DNA of 64,000 nucleotides from Diphasiastrum complanatum. Lineage: Eukaryota > Streptophyta > Lycopodiopsida > Lycopodiales > Lycopodiaceae. The stretch's first letter is position 1; each line of letters starts with the position of its first letter. Position numbers and translations under genes: made by a program. Below, one piece after another: positions 1-10,178 of the stretch. Where the stretch lies: the NCBI GenBank assembly GCA_029204225.1, contig CM055103.1, positions 55,127,199-55,191,198 of the forward strand, given 5' to 3'. The notes under the pieces were generated by a model. It was not told where the DNA came from, searched no databases, and was given only the letters and a program-made list of their open reading frames with translations.

Positions 1-45
1 CCGATCCTCCACCATTTCTCTTCCTCCATTTCTCTCCAAGAGAGT

Positions 46-201
<156 letters not shown>

Positions 202-299
202 CTTGCATCTCTTCTCTATTTGTTGATTTTTGAATCGCATTGAATAGATTTATTACAAAATATTCTCTTTGCTACTCTGTGCCGCAAGAGCATGCAACA

Positions 300-858
300 A
301 AATGTGGTTTGAACTTTATCCGAGCTGAGATAGCACAACGTGCTCTCTTTTTTCTTGGATTTGGTACGCTATTTAGATCTTTTAATGTGTGTGTTTTAGT
401 GTCATAAAAAGTTTTCAAGGTTAGCTTGGCTTTTTAAGGCACAGTTGCATGGAGGGAGGAGGAGATCCTTTTTTTTGGTAGATAAGTGAAGACAACAGAG
501 TTAAGCAAAGCATCATAATTTATCGCTGATCAATTTGAAGACATTTTTCAGTAGCTTATGTTCAGATTAAAGCATGGCTATATCTGTTGCAGGTACCCCT
601 TGAGGGTTTTTGAGCATTGCAAGGCATCTCATGCCCTCAAAAATTCCAGATTCACAAGGCATGTGGGGCTCCTGAACTCCTTCCATCTGCGCTTCACCTA
701 TTCACTTGAATTGACATTACTGCAGGTTTTGTTGCATTGGAATCTAAGAGGGGGTGGTGAAGAACGCTAATTGGGCATGGAAATTATTTTACAAATCTTG
801 ATCTAGAACAGTTTTTATCATTGGTAATCTTTTGCATTTGATCAGTTTAATATTAAAG
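300..858. repeat. Inverted copy of the HECT-exon segment also found at 37678-38250 and 41180-41760
   Basis: Reverse-complementing this stretch matches the two downstream copies nearly base for base. Shared landmarks are the ATTGGTAATCTTTTGCATTT end, the GGAGGGAGGAGGAGATCC motif and the exon at 593. The copies include flanking intronic sequence, so they arose at DNA level and not through spliced mRNA. Confidence 0.85.
593..709 (+). pseudogene. HECT E3 ligase (UPL1/2-type) exon, pseudo-copy I
   Basis: After a TGTTGCAG acceptor the sequence translates as VPLEGF, then a stop (TGA in place of an Arg codon), then ALQGISCPQKFQIHKACG and ELLPSA. This is the near-C-terminal segment of the HECT domain of plant UPL1/UPL2 ubiquitin ligases (family pattern VPLEGFxALQGISGPQKFQI...LPSAHTC). 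The catalytic HTC motif is lost: after LPSA the reading diverges and ends at 707-709. Only this exon is present, so it is a captured fragment. The related copies are on the opposite strand at 37.8, 38.5, 41.3 and 42.0 kb. Confidence 0.75.
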
Positions 859-948
859 TAGTTAAGCTAGAGATTAGAGAAGAGATATATTGTATGAAGT
901 ATAGACTCTAGAGTCCTTTTTTCTCCTTCTCTCTTTTCCACGGGCCCC

Positions 949-950
<2 letters not shown>

Positions 951-1037
<87 letters not shown>

Positions 1038-1121
1038 CACAGGCCGACCAACCAACCATAGAGGGAGGGAGGTCCCTCCATGCCCCTAAAAAAATGAAGA
1101 AGGTTAAAATGAGTGTGTGTG

Positions 1122-1210
<89 letters not shown>

Positions 1211-1300
1211 CAGGCCGACCAACCACCCATAGAGGGAGAGAGGTCCCTCCATGCCCCTAAAAAAAAATAAGAAGGTTAAAATGTGTGTGTGTGTGTAGAT
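951..1300. repeat. Tandem pair of ~175-bp units containing (CT)n and (GT)n
   Basis: Two consecutive units each read (CT)n, CCACAGGCCGACCAACC, ATAGAGGGAG, GGTCCCTCCATGCCCCT, an A-run, GAAGGTTAAAATG, then (GT)n. CT tracts lie at about 953-1034 and 1126-1207. The unit with its microsatellite has been duplicated in tandem. Confidence 0.9.
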
Positions 1301-1424
1301 ATATAAACAAGGGGGTGCCTCCATTTCACACACACACACCATTGACCACATAAATCACACACACCATGAAGCACAAATCATACACACAAATTCACATGTA
1401 CTCACGTACATACACACACATACA

Positions 1425-1547
1425 TCGGCCACCTGTCAACGACCATTAGCGACCATCGGCCACCCATCAATGACCATCAGCCACCCGTCAACGACCATTG
1501 GCCACCCGTCAACGACCATCGGCCGTCCATTGCCCGTCAACGACAGA
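1425..1547. repeat. ~21-26 bp GC-rich minisatellite
   Basis: Repeats of GGCCACCCGTCAACGACCAT with small variations, about five units. Its last unit abuts the palindrome at 1548. A related CGTTGACGGACAATGG block follows the CA repeat at 5215. Confidence 0.8.
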
Positions 1548-1559
1548 CACTCTTTACTA

Positions 1560-1629
<70 letters not shown>

Positions 1630-1642
1630 TAGTAAAGAGTGC
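1548..1642. repeat. Palindrome: inverted arms around (TA)n
   Basis: ACTCTTTACTAGT on the left is the inverse of ACTAGTAAAGAGT on the right, with about 65 bp of TA dinucleotides between them. Single strands could fold into a long cruciform. It may be a MITE whose interior is the TA tract. Confidence 0.85.
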
Positions 1643-2109
1643 CCGCTGATGGCGGGTAGTTGAGGGGGTGTGTGTGTACATGTATATGTATGTGTGTGGA
1701 TTTGTGTGTTTGTGTGCGTATATGTCTATGTGTATGCCGTTGACAGGTGGCTGATGGTCGAGGCGTGCGGCCGAGCAGTCAATGCTGTGTGTGTGTGAGT
1801 GAAGTGGGTCTGTGTGAATGTGTGCATGTGTGAAGTTTGTGAAGCGTGCAAAGTGTGTGTGTGCATGTGTGCGTGTGTACCATCAAATTCACGAGTGTTG
1901 CGGGTGCTGTTGTTATTGGTGTTGTTGCTGCTATTGCATGTATGTGTATGCGGGTTCGTCTTGACGTGCAGCACTGGATGAAACAGATGGCATGCAAGAC
2001 GGAGCCCATTTGGCGAGGTATAAAGAAATATTTCTAATTTCTTTGAAGGTGAATATATTCCATATTCCATATGCGATCTAGATTTCATAGTAGAACAAAG
2101 TACCATTGA

Positions 2110-4180
2110 CTTACCTCCTCCCTAGAAGATGAGTTATTTGATTTGTGCTTCTTGAATCTTTAGACCTTGCTCATTATGAAAGTAACTTGAGAAATATATA
2201 GAGATTGTAGATATGGTCTAATCAAATCCAATACATATTATGCTTACATGATGTAGTTGATCTATTATGCTTTAGTATAGGGTCTAAATTTATACAAATG
2301 TCATAATTAAATATTGAGTGCTGCATCAAGAACTTGATTTTAAATTCAATCATTTTTCTATTTGGATGAGTGATGAATTTTGCTAAAACCCCAACTACAT
2401 CATCAAGCTCGTTCCTAGAACTACGTAATATGAGATGAACATGAGTCGTCTAGGTTGTCTTATCAATCTAAAGACTATTAAAACATGTCAATGGAGTCAC
2501 CTTTTCTATATTATGATCAATTAGAAGATCAGAAAAAGGACTCATGGAGTCCTCCATATTGTATTCTCAACTCCAACATGTGCACCCCCTTAGATATCAA
2601 GAGTAGTATAACCAATCTTAAATCTTGGTTTTGAGAGGTATTATTGGTTTCGGTTTAAAGAAACACTTTTCAGGGTGGAAACAAAGCAACGAGTGGAGAC
2701 AAAGCAACGTCTCTTTGTATTTTCTTAGGGTCTTCCAATTTTGAGAAAACAAATTTTTAGATTCCCACCTTGTACAACCATATTACCATAAATCTAAAGC
2801 ATTTTTAACTTTTCAACCACCCTAAATTAAAGTTGAATTGTCCACTTTGCCATAATTAACAAAGTCTAGACCTAAGGGGATAGGAAATGTCAAAGGATCT
2901 TAATTACAAATTATAGTAGGCTATAAAGTTATTCAGCGTGGGGGTGTATCTAACACAAGGTGGAAAGTCTATTCATTTTGGGGAAGAAAATTTTCAATCT
3001 ATCAATAGCTCTTATACCAACAAAAGGACAAATTAATCTACAAAACTTGTAAGGCCACATAACTCCAACCATATATTGAGGTCAAGAAGGTAAACCCTAA
3101 GTGCCTTTTACAAATTGCAGCTCAAGATAACAAAGTGGAAAGGCACCTTGCAAGCTTCGAAGACTTTATGGCATTTATCCCTAGCTTTCTGATCATAACC
3201 TTGAAAATTTTCAAAAACTACAATCATAGAAAGACTTCAAAGCAAGACACCTTGGAACTGAAATGTCAAACAACCGATAGAATTTTGTAGGGAAAATTAT
3301 AATGACTATTAGCTTTCATTACATATTAAATGAGATATGTGCATGGCAATATATAGGCATTGATTTAGTTTAGTTTCTTGTCACATGCCAAGTAGGCAGA
3401 CATCATCATAGCAGCCAGTTTTGTCAGTAAAGATAAGTATACAAAACACTACATTGCCAACAGGAAGGCTTAGAAGTTAGATTTTAATAATCCTTGCACA
3501 TGATAAATTTGTATAACACCATCAGTATTTTGAGCAATCAAATCATCATCATCCGCACGGATCGTACAACTACCAGATACCTTGATTGATTGGCCAACAA
3601 TTTACATCTGAATATGAAAAGGCTGCTAGTAGTCTTAGATGGTAGTACTCTACCACTGAAATATTTGAAGGACCTCACATCTTTATAAAACATGAAGTAC
3701 AACATGAAGGCTAGCTATTGACCGGTGATTATCATGTTTAATCAGAGTACCAGAGGAAGGAAATCTTGCCTTTGTTGAAGATGCTGCGGCCAGCGAGGGA
3801 GAATATTTGTATAAATAATGGTATCAATCAATGCTACAAACGAAAGTTAAACATAATATCTGTTTTTCCGATCTGCTAATGAGGACAACAATAATCAGGA
3901 AATTCTTAAATCAGAATCTGTATACAAAGAGATGTACAATGGAAGTTTTTTATTTATTTGGAACATAGCTTCAGCAAATTTGGTCTTTCATACAAAGTGT
4001 TGACGAAGTGCTTGCCAAGAAAATTCGGCTGGGGATCGTGTCAACATCTTTGTCCCAAAAGGATCATGTTGATTCTGCACATAACCATCACACTCACATT
4101 ATTCAGTCTTAGGAGGCAATGCCAATAAAGTCCATATGTGAGTGCTAGCGAGGTAGGATAGGTTCAGACCATCGCACTCC
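2110..4180. other. No recognisable gene
   Basis: AT-rich sequence with no convincing ORF, splice-linked coding pattern or repeat that I can name. A region near 3640-3670 (minus) resembles a tRNA A-box (TTCAGTGGTAGAGTA) but has no clover-leaf partner. Confidence 0.6.
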
Positions 4181-4183
4181 ACT

Positions 4184-4574
4184 GATTAGCGAGGCACATC
4201 AACGAGGATCCACAAATGCAACAACTCTCTCACTGCTATTTCTATCTCAGCACTCTCTACAACATCTTCTTTTCTCATCTGTAGCTTCACACCAACCTTG
4301 AGATGCTCTATCACTACCCTGCTGAGGTCAGAATTGGCATCCCGCTGCACATGCTCTCAAGGGTGGAATTTCAACCGTAGCGGCTCATGAAGCCTCCCGT
4401 GGAAGGATGAGAGAGGATGCCCAACTGTGGCACCCATGTGGAAATGATCAGGCCATGGTTATGGGTTTGAAAAAGGAAACCTTCTTGAACGTCTGTGGCT
4501 TTTGTTGCAGATGGCGGTAGCTTCTGCTTCTTCCAGTAATTTCGTATATTCCTCTCTTCTATTTCTTTGGGCAC
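4184..4574 (-). pseudogene. UDP-glycosyltransferase (UGT) pseudogene, C-terminal part
   Basis: The minus strand encodes STWVPQLGILSHPSTGGF, then MSRYG, a stop, then NSTLESMCSGMPI. This is the plant PSPG box (WxPQxxxLxHPSxGGFxxHCGWNSTLES) that binds UDP-sugar. The conserved HCGW is degraded to RYG-stop, so the active enzyme is lost. After a frameshift, VIEHLKVGVKL and ESAEIEIAVRELL match the family's C-terminal helix. Upstream (4575-4840) is a Lys/Glu/Arg-rich reading that does not look like UGT and may be foreign. Family identity is secure. Substrate cannot be told. Confidence 0.8.
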
Positions 4575-4879
4575 CGAATCGCTCTACCTCCAACTACAAT
4601 TGTTCTTTTGCACTAGCTCCTTTTGCTTGCGTTTCTCCTTTTCCTCTCGGCTCTTCTTCATCTTTCGCTATTGCCTTTCTTTATGCCTAGCTTCTCGCTC
4701 CTTTGACTCCTGCTCCTCCTTCAGAACCAACTACTTTTGTATCCATTCAGTCTCTTTCTCTTCCCTTGCTAGCTGCCTTTAGAATATCGAGCATTGAATC
4801 CACACAAAGTGCTTGAACATGCACATGCCCATGACCGTGAGAGAGACCATGATCATGAAAGAAATAGAGGGAACATGGA

Positions 4880-5148
4880 AATTTGAATTTGTGGAGGTGG
4901 GCCCTGCCTATGAAATATGTATTGGAAAGAGGGCATACATCATCCTCATCTCACACATACATACACATGCATGTGTCCAAAAAACTTCCTCCCCTTATAT
5001 GCATGCATGGGGAGGAGAGCCATACATGCATTCCCCTCCCCATCATTTTTAGTGAAAAAAACTATGTATGCATAGGTGAGGGGAGGAGCATGCATGGTGC
5101 ACCCATACACATGCACAAAACTGTATGTAACTTTAAATATATATATAG

Positions 5149-5150
<2 letters not shown>
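4880..5150. repeat. ATGCAT-rich repeat, copy 1 (related to 43220-43555)
   Basis: Rich in CATGCATG palindromes. It shares the order GCATGGGGAGGAG, CACCCATACACATGC, AAAACTRTAYGTAA, TTTAAATATATATA with the copy at 43.2-43.55 kb. Confidence 0.75.

Positions 5151-5211
<61 letters not shown>
5151..5211. repeat. (CA)n microsatellite
   Basis: About 60 bp of CA dinucleotides, followed by AGAGTGTCCATCGTTGACGG, which is related to the block beside the TA palindrome at 1510-1560. Confidence 0.95.
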
Positions 5212-5215
<4 letters not shown>

Positions 5216-5309
5216 GTGTCCATCGTTGACGGACAATGGAGGCCGATCTAGGTGGCGGCCGATAATTTGGATGATGGCCGATCTTGCACATCTCGCATCT
5301 CGAATATCA

Positions 5310-5555
5310 AACATTTGAGTCTTTGGAAAAATTTGAGTCCTTGGAAAAATTCGAGCCTTTGAGGTTTTGTTTCAAGACCGGACAATCATTGGAAGTATGG
5401 TTCTGAGTACAAACTAGACACTATAAATTTTCTCTCCTTGGATATTGTTGTTGGTTCGGTTCTAGCGTGGATGATGATGATGCAACAACTCCTTACAAGG
5501 CCTTCAACTTTTGGTCAAACTGAGCCATAAGTTGTTCCATCTGCTTTTTGTGTGG
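5310..5555 (-). pseudogene. Ty3-gypsy gag, C-terminal zinc-knuckle part
   Basis: The minus strand encodes CLVCTQNHTSNDC, a CX2CX3HX4C nucleocapsid zinc knuckle. It is preceded by a Gln-rich helix (KKQMEQLMAQFDQKLKAL) with one stop, and followed by a small SNFSKD repeat. It is collinear with the gag N-terminal piece at 5930-6400 on the same strand, but a plus-strand copia fragment lies between them. Confidence 0.7.
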
Positions 5556-5930
5556 ACCTGGCCTAGTATTGTACGAAATTTAGTGTTCAGACATGTGTGA
5601 GGTACAGCCAACTTTGACTGTTTAGTTCTCCTCCAAGTTAGATCCAAAATCTATGGTAGATAGCTTGTTAGAAAGCTAGAAAACTCTAGTTCCTAATGCA
5701 ATTGTTTCAAACAATTGGATGAGCCAATCAAAAGCTATAACCTTTTGAATGAGTTTAGGTAGGGCACCTAGACTTGTAAGGAAACTTTTGGTTTGATCCA
5801 TATCTTGCTTGTTTGATCCAAAAACTTAGAAAAAAGCTTGCCAATCTTGTCTATTTAAGATCTAGACAATTTTTTGAGGTCATAGCCACATAGTTTCATG
5901 CAATCCAATTGTATTTGAGTCACTTGTGGA
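5555..5930 (+). mobile_element. Ty1-copia 5' leader fragment
   Basis: Diverged copy of the untranslated leader of the intact copia element at about 8840-9200. Shared runs include GGTAGGGCACCTAGAC, GAGCCAATCAAAAG and TTTCATGCAAT. Orientation is plus. It interrupts the minus-strand gypsy gag. Confidence 0.75.
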
Positions 5931-6400
5931 TGTTTTTGAGTGCTTTTGTGTGCTTGAGTTTTCTCCATCAACAGATCATTGGAAAGATTGGAAGCGTTGG
6001 AGGTGGATGCAATCGAAGAAGTGGGATGGTGTGCTGGCATGTAATTGTTGCTCGTATCATCTTCAGAACTCTCATCCTCTTCTCTGATGGCGTCTTCCAT
6101 TGCTTCTTGTAACATAGTGTATGGCTCCCGTCGTTTGAGTTCTCTTCTGATACTACGTGGTAACCTAGTGAGGAACCACATTATCACCACATGATCGGGA
6201 GTCAGGGATGTACTGCACTCAGATCAAAGATGCTTGATCTGTTTGATCTGATCTTGAACTCTTTCTCGTTTACCCATCTTCATTTTGCTCAATAGGAGAA
6301 ACGGGTCTTCTAGAGTTTTTCTTGGTTTAGGTGATAAAGGCCACTTTAATCACCTCCCAGGTGGCTTTTTCTTCTTCTGATTGATTGAAGAACCAGTCTG
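5930..6400 (-). pseudogene. Ty3-gypsy gag, central part
   Basis: The minus-strand ORF reads VIMWFLTRLPRSIRRELKR and later EAMEDAIREEDES, the retrotransposon gag capsid pattern of plant gypsy elements. Further upstream coding is frameshifted. Residues after MEKTQAHKST run into the copia leader. A near-identical copy is at 39711-40273. Confidence 0.75.
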
Positions 6401-6414
6401 GTGCTGTTGCTACT

Positions 6415-7380
6415 AATGACATTGAGAAAACCTCAATTTTTTCTCAGGAGTCTATTATCCATATATTTCGCATGCTCGTTCGTAGATCTAGAGGAATCTG
6501 ATAGGATCTGTCGATCCATCATAGAGCTTGCCTATGGTGGTGAACCTATTAAAGAGAGTGAGCTTGTACAAATAGTTTTGAGTGGTTATGTAGTGATTTT
6601 ACTAACCTTGTCCAAAGCTATGCCATCATGGGAACTTGCCTACACTTGAGGACCTTCAAAGTGCATTGATGGCCGAAGAGAGTAGAAAGGCTCATATCAA
6701 ATCAAGGATGGAGAGGCTCTCCATCAATGATGGTGATGACAAAGCCTTATTTCTCAAGAGCAAAGGCAAAGCAAAGAGAAAGGGAGGAGCATTGAAAAAG
6801 GAGCAAGCAAAGGATGGAGATCAAGGAGGATCTACGTCATCATCATCACAAGTCAAGCCCAAGAAGGACAAATCTAAGATCAAGTGCTAATATTGTAGCA
6901 AGGTGGGGCACTATGCCTCGGAATGCTTCAAGAGGAAACAAGCTCAAGGCCAAGCCAACATTGGAAAAGAGGAGGAAGAGAGGACTCACTTATGATGTCA
7001 ACTTTTTCATCATCAAATGTCAAAGGTGAAGATCCTTAATGGATAGATAGTGGGGCTATCTCGCACATGTTGGGTAGAAGGGAGTATTTTTCTCAACTCA
7101 CACATTATGTAGGACCTATAAAGTCCATTTTTACATCAAATGATCATGAATGTAAAGTGAAGGTGTGGGATCCATTCCCTTATGCTTAGGATCTTCCAAA
7201 AAGACTAAGATAGATGGTTTTCTCTTCATTCCTAGCATCACTAAGAGCTTACTTAGTGTAGGCCAATTTCTTGACAATGGTTTCTTTGTGGTGTATGCAA
7301 CATCAAGAAGAATGGTAAGATCCTGGGTACGAGGATACAAACAATGTCCTTCACATTGGAGCAGCATGGGAGAGTGAACA
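6415..7380 (+). pseudogene. Ty1-copia gag-protease fragment
   Basis: Pieces in shifting frames: ESELVQIVLSG, MPTLEDLQSALMAEESR, then a zinc knuckle YCSKVGHYASEC whose first Cys codon is followed by a stop, then WIDSGAISHML (retropepsin DSG active site, its Trp codon replaced by TAG) and SITKSLLSVGQFLDNGF. The order gag, nucleocapsid, protease is that of copia and parallels the better-preserved element at 9444-11149. Several stops and frameshifts make it non-functional. Confidence 0.8.
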
Positions 7381-7384
7381 ACAT

Positions 7385-7867
7385 AACATCACCCTTCCAA
7401 TTAAGCACATGCAATACGAGGACGACGATAACGGTAGATGGAGGATCTGATGTCAATCTAATCTCCACTATCTTGTATCAAAAATGGGGTCTACAAGGGC
7501 TTATACCCATGAAGTTTGCTATCAAACTAGCTGATCAATCACGCATATGACCTAACAGTATAGTTGAGGATATACTAGTGAAGATAGCAGGAGTGCAATT
7601 CGTGATCACATTCATGGTCATGGAGATTCTAGAATCTCCTTCTGCCTATCGAGTCTTACTTAGAAGACCTTGATTCTGAGTCGTGCAAGTAGTTCACAAT
7701 TGGGATACCGACAAACTTAGCTTCAAGAATAGAGAACATGCAGTGAAGGTGGATCCAACCACATGGGCGATGAAACCTGGTGCTCCTAAAGCTGATGATA
7801 ATTCATCCACTACCGATCATAGGATTGTTCGTCCTCATTACGATTCACAAAAAGATATAGTGTGATG
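7385..7867 (+). pseudogene. Ty3-gypsy retropepsin region, left half of split element
   Basis: VDGGSDVNLISTILYQKWG carries the D-G-G-S variant of the aspartic-protease loop, followed by PMKFAIKLADQSRI and VVHNWDTDKLSFKNREHAV, all typical of plant gypsy protease regions. The reading frame continues, apart from one TGA, across the copia insertion into 12943 onward. This shows that 7868-12937 was inserted here. Confidence 0.8.
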
Positions 7868-8686
7868 TGTGAGAAATTGGCAAAAATCTAGCTTGGTATT
7901 TTTTATGATAGAAGTTTGTAAGTGAATCTCACATGTGTGGAGGATGTTCCCACGTGTGGAGAATTGTAAAGTAAATCAAAATGTTTGATATAGGGGTCTC
8001 ATAGAATTTCATAGTCAAGCATTTAGGTGTAGGATGTTGATAGGGTGAAATTTGGCATAGATGGCAAATTATCCATTTCCACTTGTAATGCCAATATTGA
8101 GCCAAAATAGAGCCAAACTTGTGCCAATTAGAGTGTAGACAAGTGTCATGCCTTTGTTTGATGAAGCTTAAGAGGTCCAATAGGATTTAGAGGTGGAACC
8201 TTGTGAGGTCCAATAGAAAATTGAGGTGTGCTTGAATATAGTCCAATAGAATTTAGAGGTGCATGGATCAATGGCCCAATAGGATTAAGAGGTGGCAAAG
8301 TGTGATCCAATCATAGTTAACATAGTGGTAGTTTATGAATCTATTAGTATCATTGTACTCCTCCTTTTGGATCTAATTGATTTTGAGATTGAGTGGATTT
8401 TGAGTGTCATTGAATTTCTAGCTTTCTCTCTCTACCCGAGAGCTCATGATGGTTTTTCTCTCTCTACCCAAGGAGAGCAGCTTGTTTTTACTTAGAATAC
8501 TTTTGGAACACTTCCCACACGTGTGAGTGAGAGTTGGAAGTGTTTGAATGCATGTAGTAGTGTGTTTTTGCCATAGAATCAAAGATAGATCTTGAATCTC
8601 AATCTAGTCTTGATCTTGGTGCATCTACACACCTTAGGAGATCACAAGTACATGTAGTGGACAATCCACATGTGTGAAATTCAACA
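7868..8686 (+). repeat. 5' LTR of the copia element
   Basis: 819 bp, TG...CA ends, matches 12119-12937. It contains a short duplicated AGAGGTCCAATAGRATT-type motif and CTCTCTACCCGAG repeats. LTRs carry the element's promoter and polyadenylation signals, and ORFs inside are shadows. Confidence 0.95.
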
Positions 8687-8698
8687 TGGTATCAGAGC
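8687..8698 (+). promoter_or_regulatory. Primer-binding site, initiator tRNA-Met type
   Basis: TGGTATCAGAGC directly after the LTR, complementary to the 3' end of plant initiator tRNA-Met, where minus-strand cDNA synthesis starts. Confidence 0.95.
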
Positions 8699-9443
8699 CT
8701 ACCTAAGGTTACCATGCATTTTGATCCATTTGAGTGAAAACTATTCATCAATCTTGAGCTAGAAATTGTCAAGGCCCATTTTCCTAGCTATCTTGTTCAA
8801 TTTTGGATCAAAAGAGATCAAAAGGACATTGATTGGGTCTGACCTGGTACTGTACGGAATAAGGTGCTCAGACACGTGTGAGGAACATCCAATTTCAGTT
8901 TGGGAGTTCTCTTTCATGTTTGATCCAAAAATCTTGCTAGATAGCTTGTTTTGAAGCTATTTTTGTCTAGTTTCTGATGCAATCAGTTTCATTCCATTTG
9001 GTTGAGCCAATCAAAAGTTATAAGCTTTTGAAGAGGGCTAGGTAGGGCACCTAGACCTGGGTGGACACATTTGGTTTGGTCAAAAGATTGCTTGTTTGAT
9101 CCAAAATCACAGTTGAATGCTTACCAATCTCATCTATATGTGATCTAGGCACTGTTTTGCGATCTTAGCCATTTTGTTTCATGCAATATCATTGTATTTG
9201 AGTGAAATTTGGTTTCTTAGTGTATTTCACACGTGCTAAGAGTGTTTGATCCTAAATTTTCCCATACTCCATCATTTGATGTGAAGTAGATCTAGTTTTG
9301 GAGAGATTGAGATAGCTAGTGAGAATCATCTCACAGTTTGTTGCAAGATCTTGCATAGGAGATGGTAGCACACCATTATTGGATCCTATAGTGAGAGAGA
9401 AGCAACATTTTTTGTTCATCACTTTTATTTATCTCCACTTTAC
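8699..9443 (+). other. Untranslated leader of the copia element
   Basis: No ORF of note. Homologous to the isolated fragment at 5555-5930, which confirms the two are from one family. The leader ends at the gag ATG at 9444. Confidence 0.75.
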
Positions 9444-10178
9444 ATGACTTCAAAGAGTTCATATTTGTTGCAACCAAGTGAGAGATTGTCTACTTCCAAT
9501 TATTCAGTATGGAAGTTGAGGATGGAGTCCATCTTGATACTCCAAGATGTGATGGACATTGTACTTGGGATTGAGGAGGAGCCTCAAGTCCTTCAAGAAG
9601 TACAAAAATACAAGAAGAGAGCTAGGATGGCTCTCCACTACATTAAGATGAATGTCTCTAATGAGATATTGAGGGAGATTGGTGATTGTTCTACATCCAA
9701 GGAAGCTTGGGATTGTCTCAAGTCCATCTATGAGGCTAAGAACACCTCTAGGCTCCTCACTCTTAGAAATCAAATATTCCAAAGTAGTCAAAAGATTGAT
9801 GAGAGTGCATCTAATTATGTTTTGAGAGTCAAGGATATTCATAGGGAGCTTGCATGTATTGGTGACTCAATCAATCAAAGTGAGCTAGTCCAAGTCATTC
9901 TCAATGGCTTGAGAGATGAATATGACAACCTTGTCCAATCCTATGCTATTAAGGAGGAGCTACCAAGTTTGGAGGCCCTTCAAAGTGTGCTTATTTATGA
10001 AGAATCAAGATGGACAAGCTATCACTCAATCATGATGATGGCAAAGTTCTATTTGCCAAGCACAAAGAGAGGAGTAAGAAGCAACACCATCACTTCTCTA
10101 ATGACAAAGCTAAAGACCAAGATGGAGAGGAGGAGGATACCTCTCATGCTTCTAATTCAAATCTCAAGAAGAAGATGA
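9444..10178 (+). CDS. Copia Gag polyprotein, N-terminal (frameshifted at end)
   Basis: 244 residues. It begins MTSKSSYLLQPSERLSTSNY, then SVWKLRMESILILQD, the copia gag start, and continues through SKEAWDCLKSIYEAKN and LVQVILNGLRDEYDNLVQSY, the UBN2-type capsid helices. This protein would form the virus-like particle. At about 10000-10012 the frame breaks: the true continuation (MDKLSLNHDDGKVLF) is in another frame, so a one-base indel has occurred. The last ~55 residues of this ORF are therefore out of frame. Confidence 0.85.
   Translation: MTSKSSYLLQPSERLSTSNYSVWKLRMESILILQDVMDIVLGIEEEPQVLQEVQKYKKRARMALHYIKMNVSNEILREIGDCSTSKEAWDCLKSIYEAKNTSRLLTLRNQIFQSSQKIDESASNYVLRVKDIHRELACIGDSINQSELVQVILNGLRDEYDNLVQSYAIKEELPSLEALQSVLIYEESRWTSYHSIMMMAKFYLPSTKRGVRSNTITSLMTKLKTKMERRRIPLMLLIQISRRR

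Noticed and set aside
867-1351. Long Arg-Glu and Leu-Ser ORFs over GA/CT tracts here and at 19891-20281, 37194-37582, 39483-39743, 40836-41089, 42839-43307 and 49030-49348
   Set aside because: Dinucleotide repeats have no stops in any frame, so these ORFs carry no coding evidence. Only the peptide ORFs at 36949 and 40591 have independent coding features.
1726-2106. His/Thr-rich minus ORF and Val/Cys-rich plus ORFs
   Set aside because: Low-complexity translation of GT/CA-rich DNA.
3625-3680. tRNA-like A-box on the minus strand (TTCAGTGGTAGAGTA)
   Set aside because: No acceptor stem, anticodon loop or B-box at the right distance.
7929-8495. ORFs inside the LTRs (also 12379-12746)
   Set aside because: They lie in LTRs, match no protein, and their changes between the two LTRs are not codon-like.
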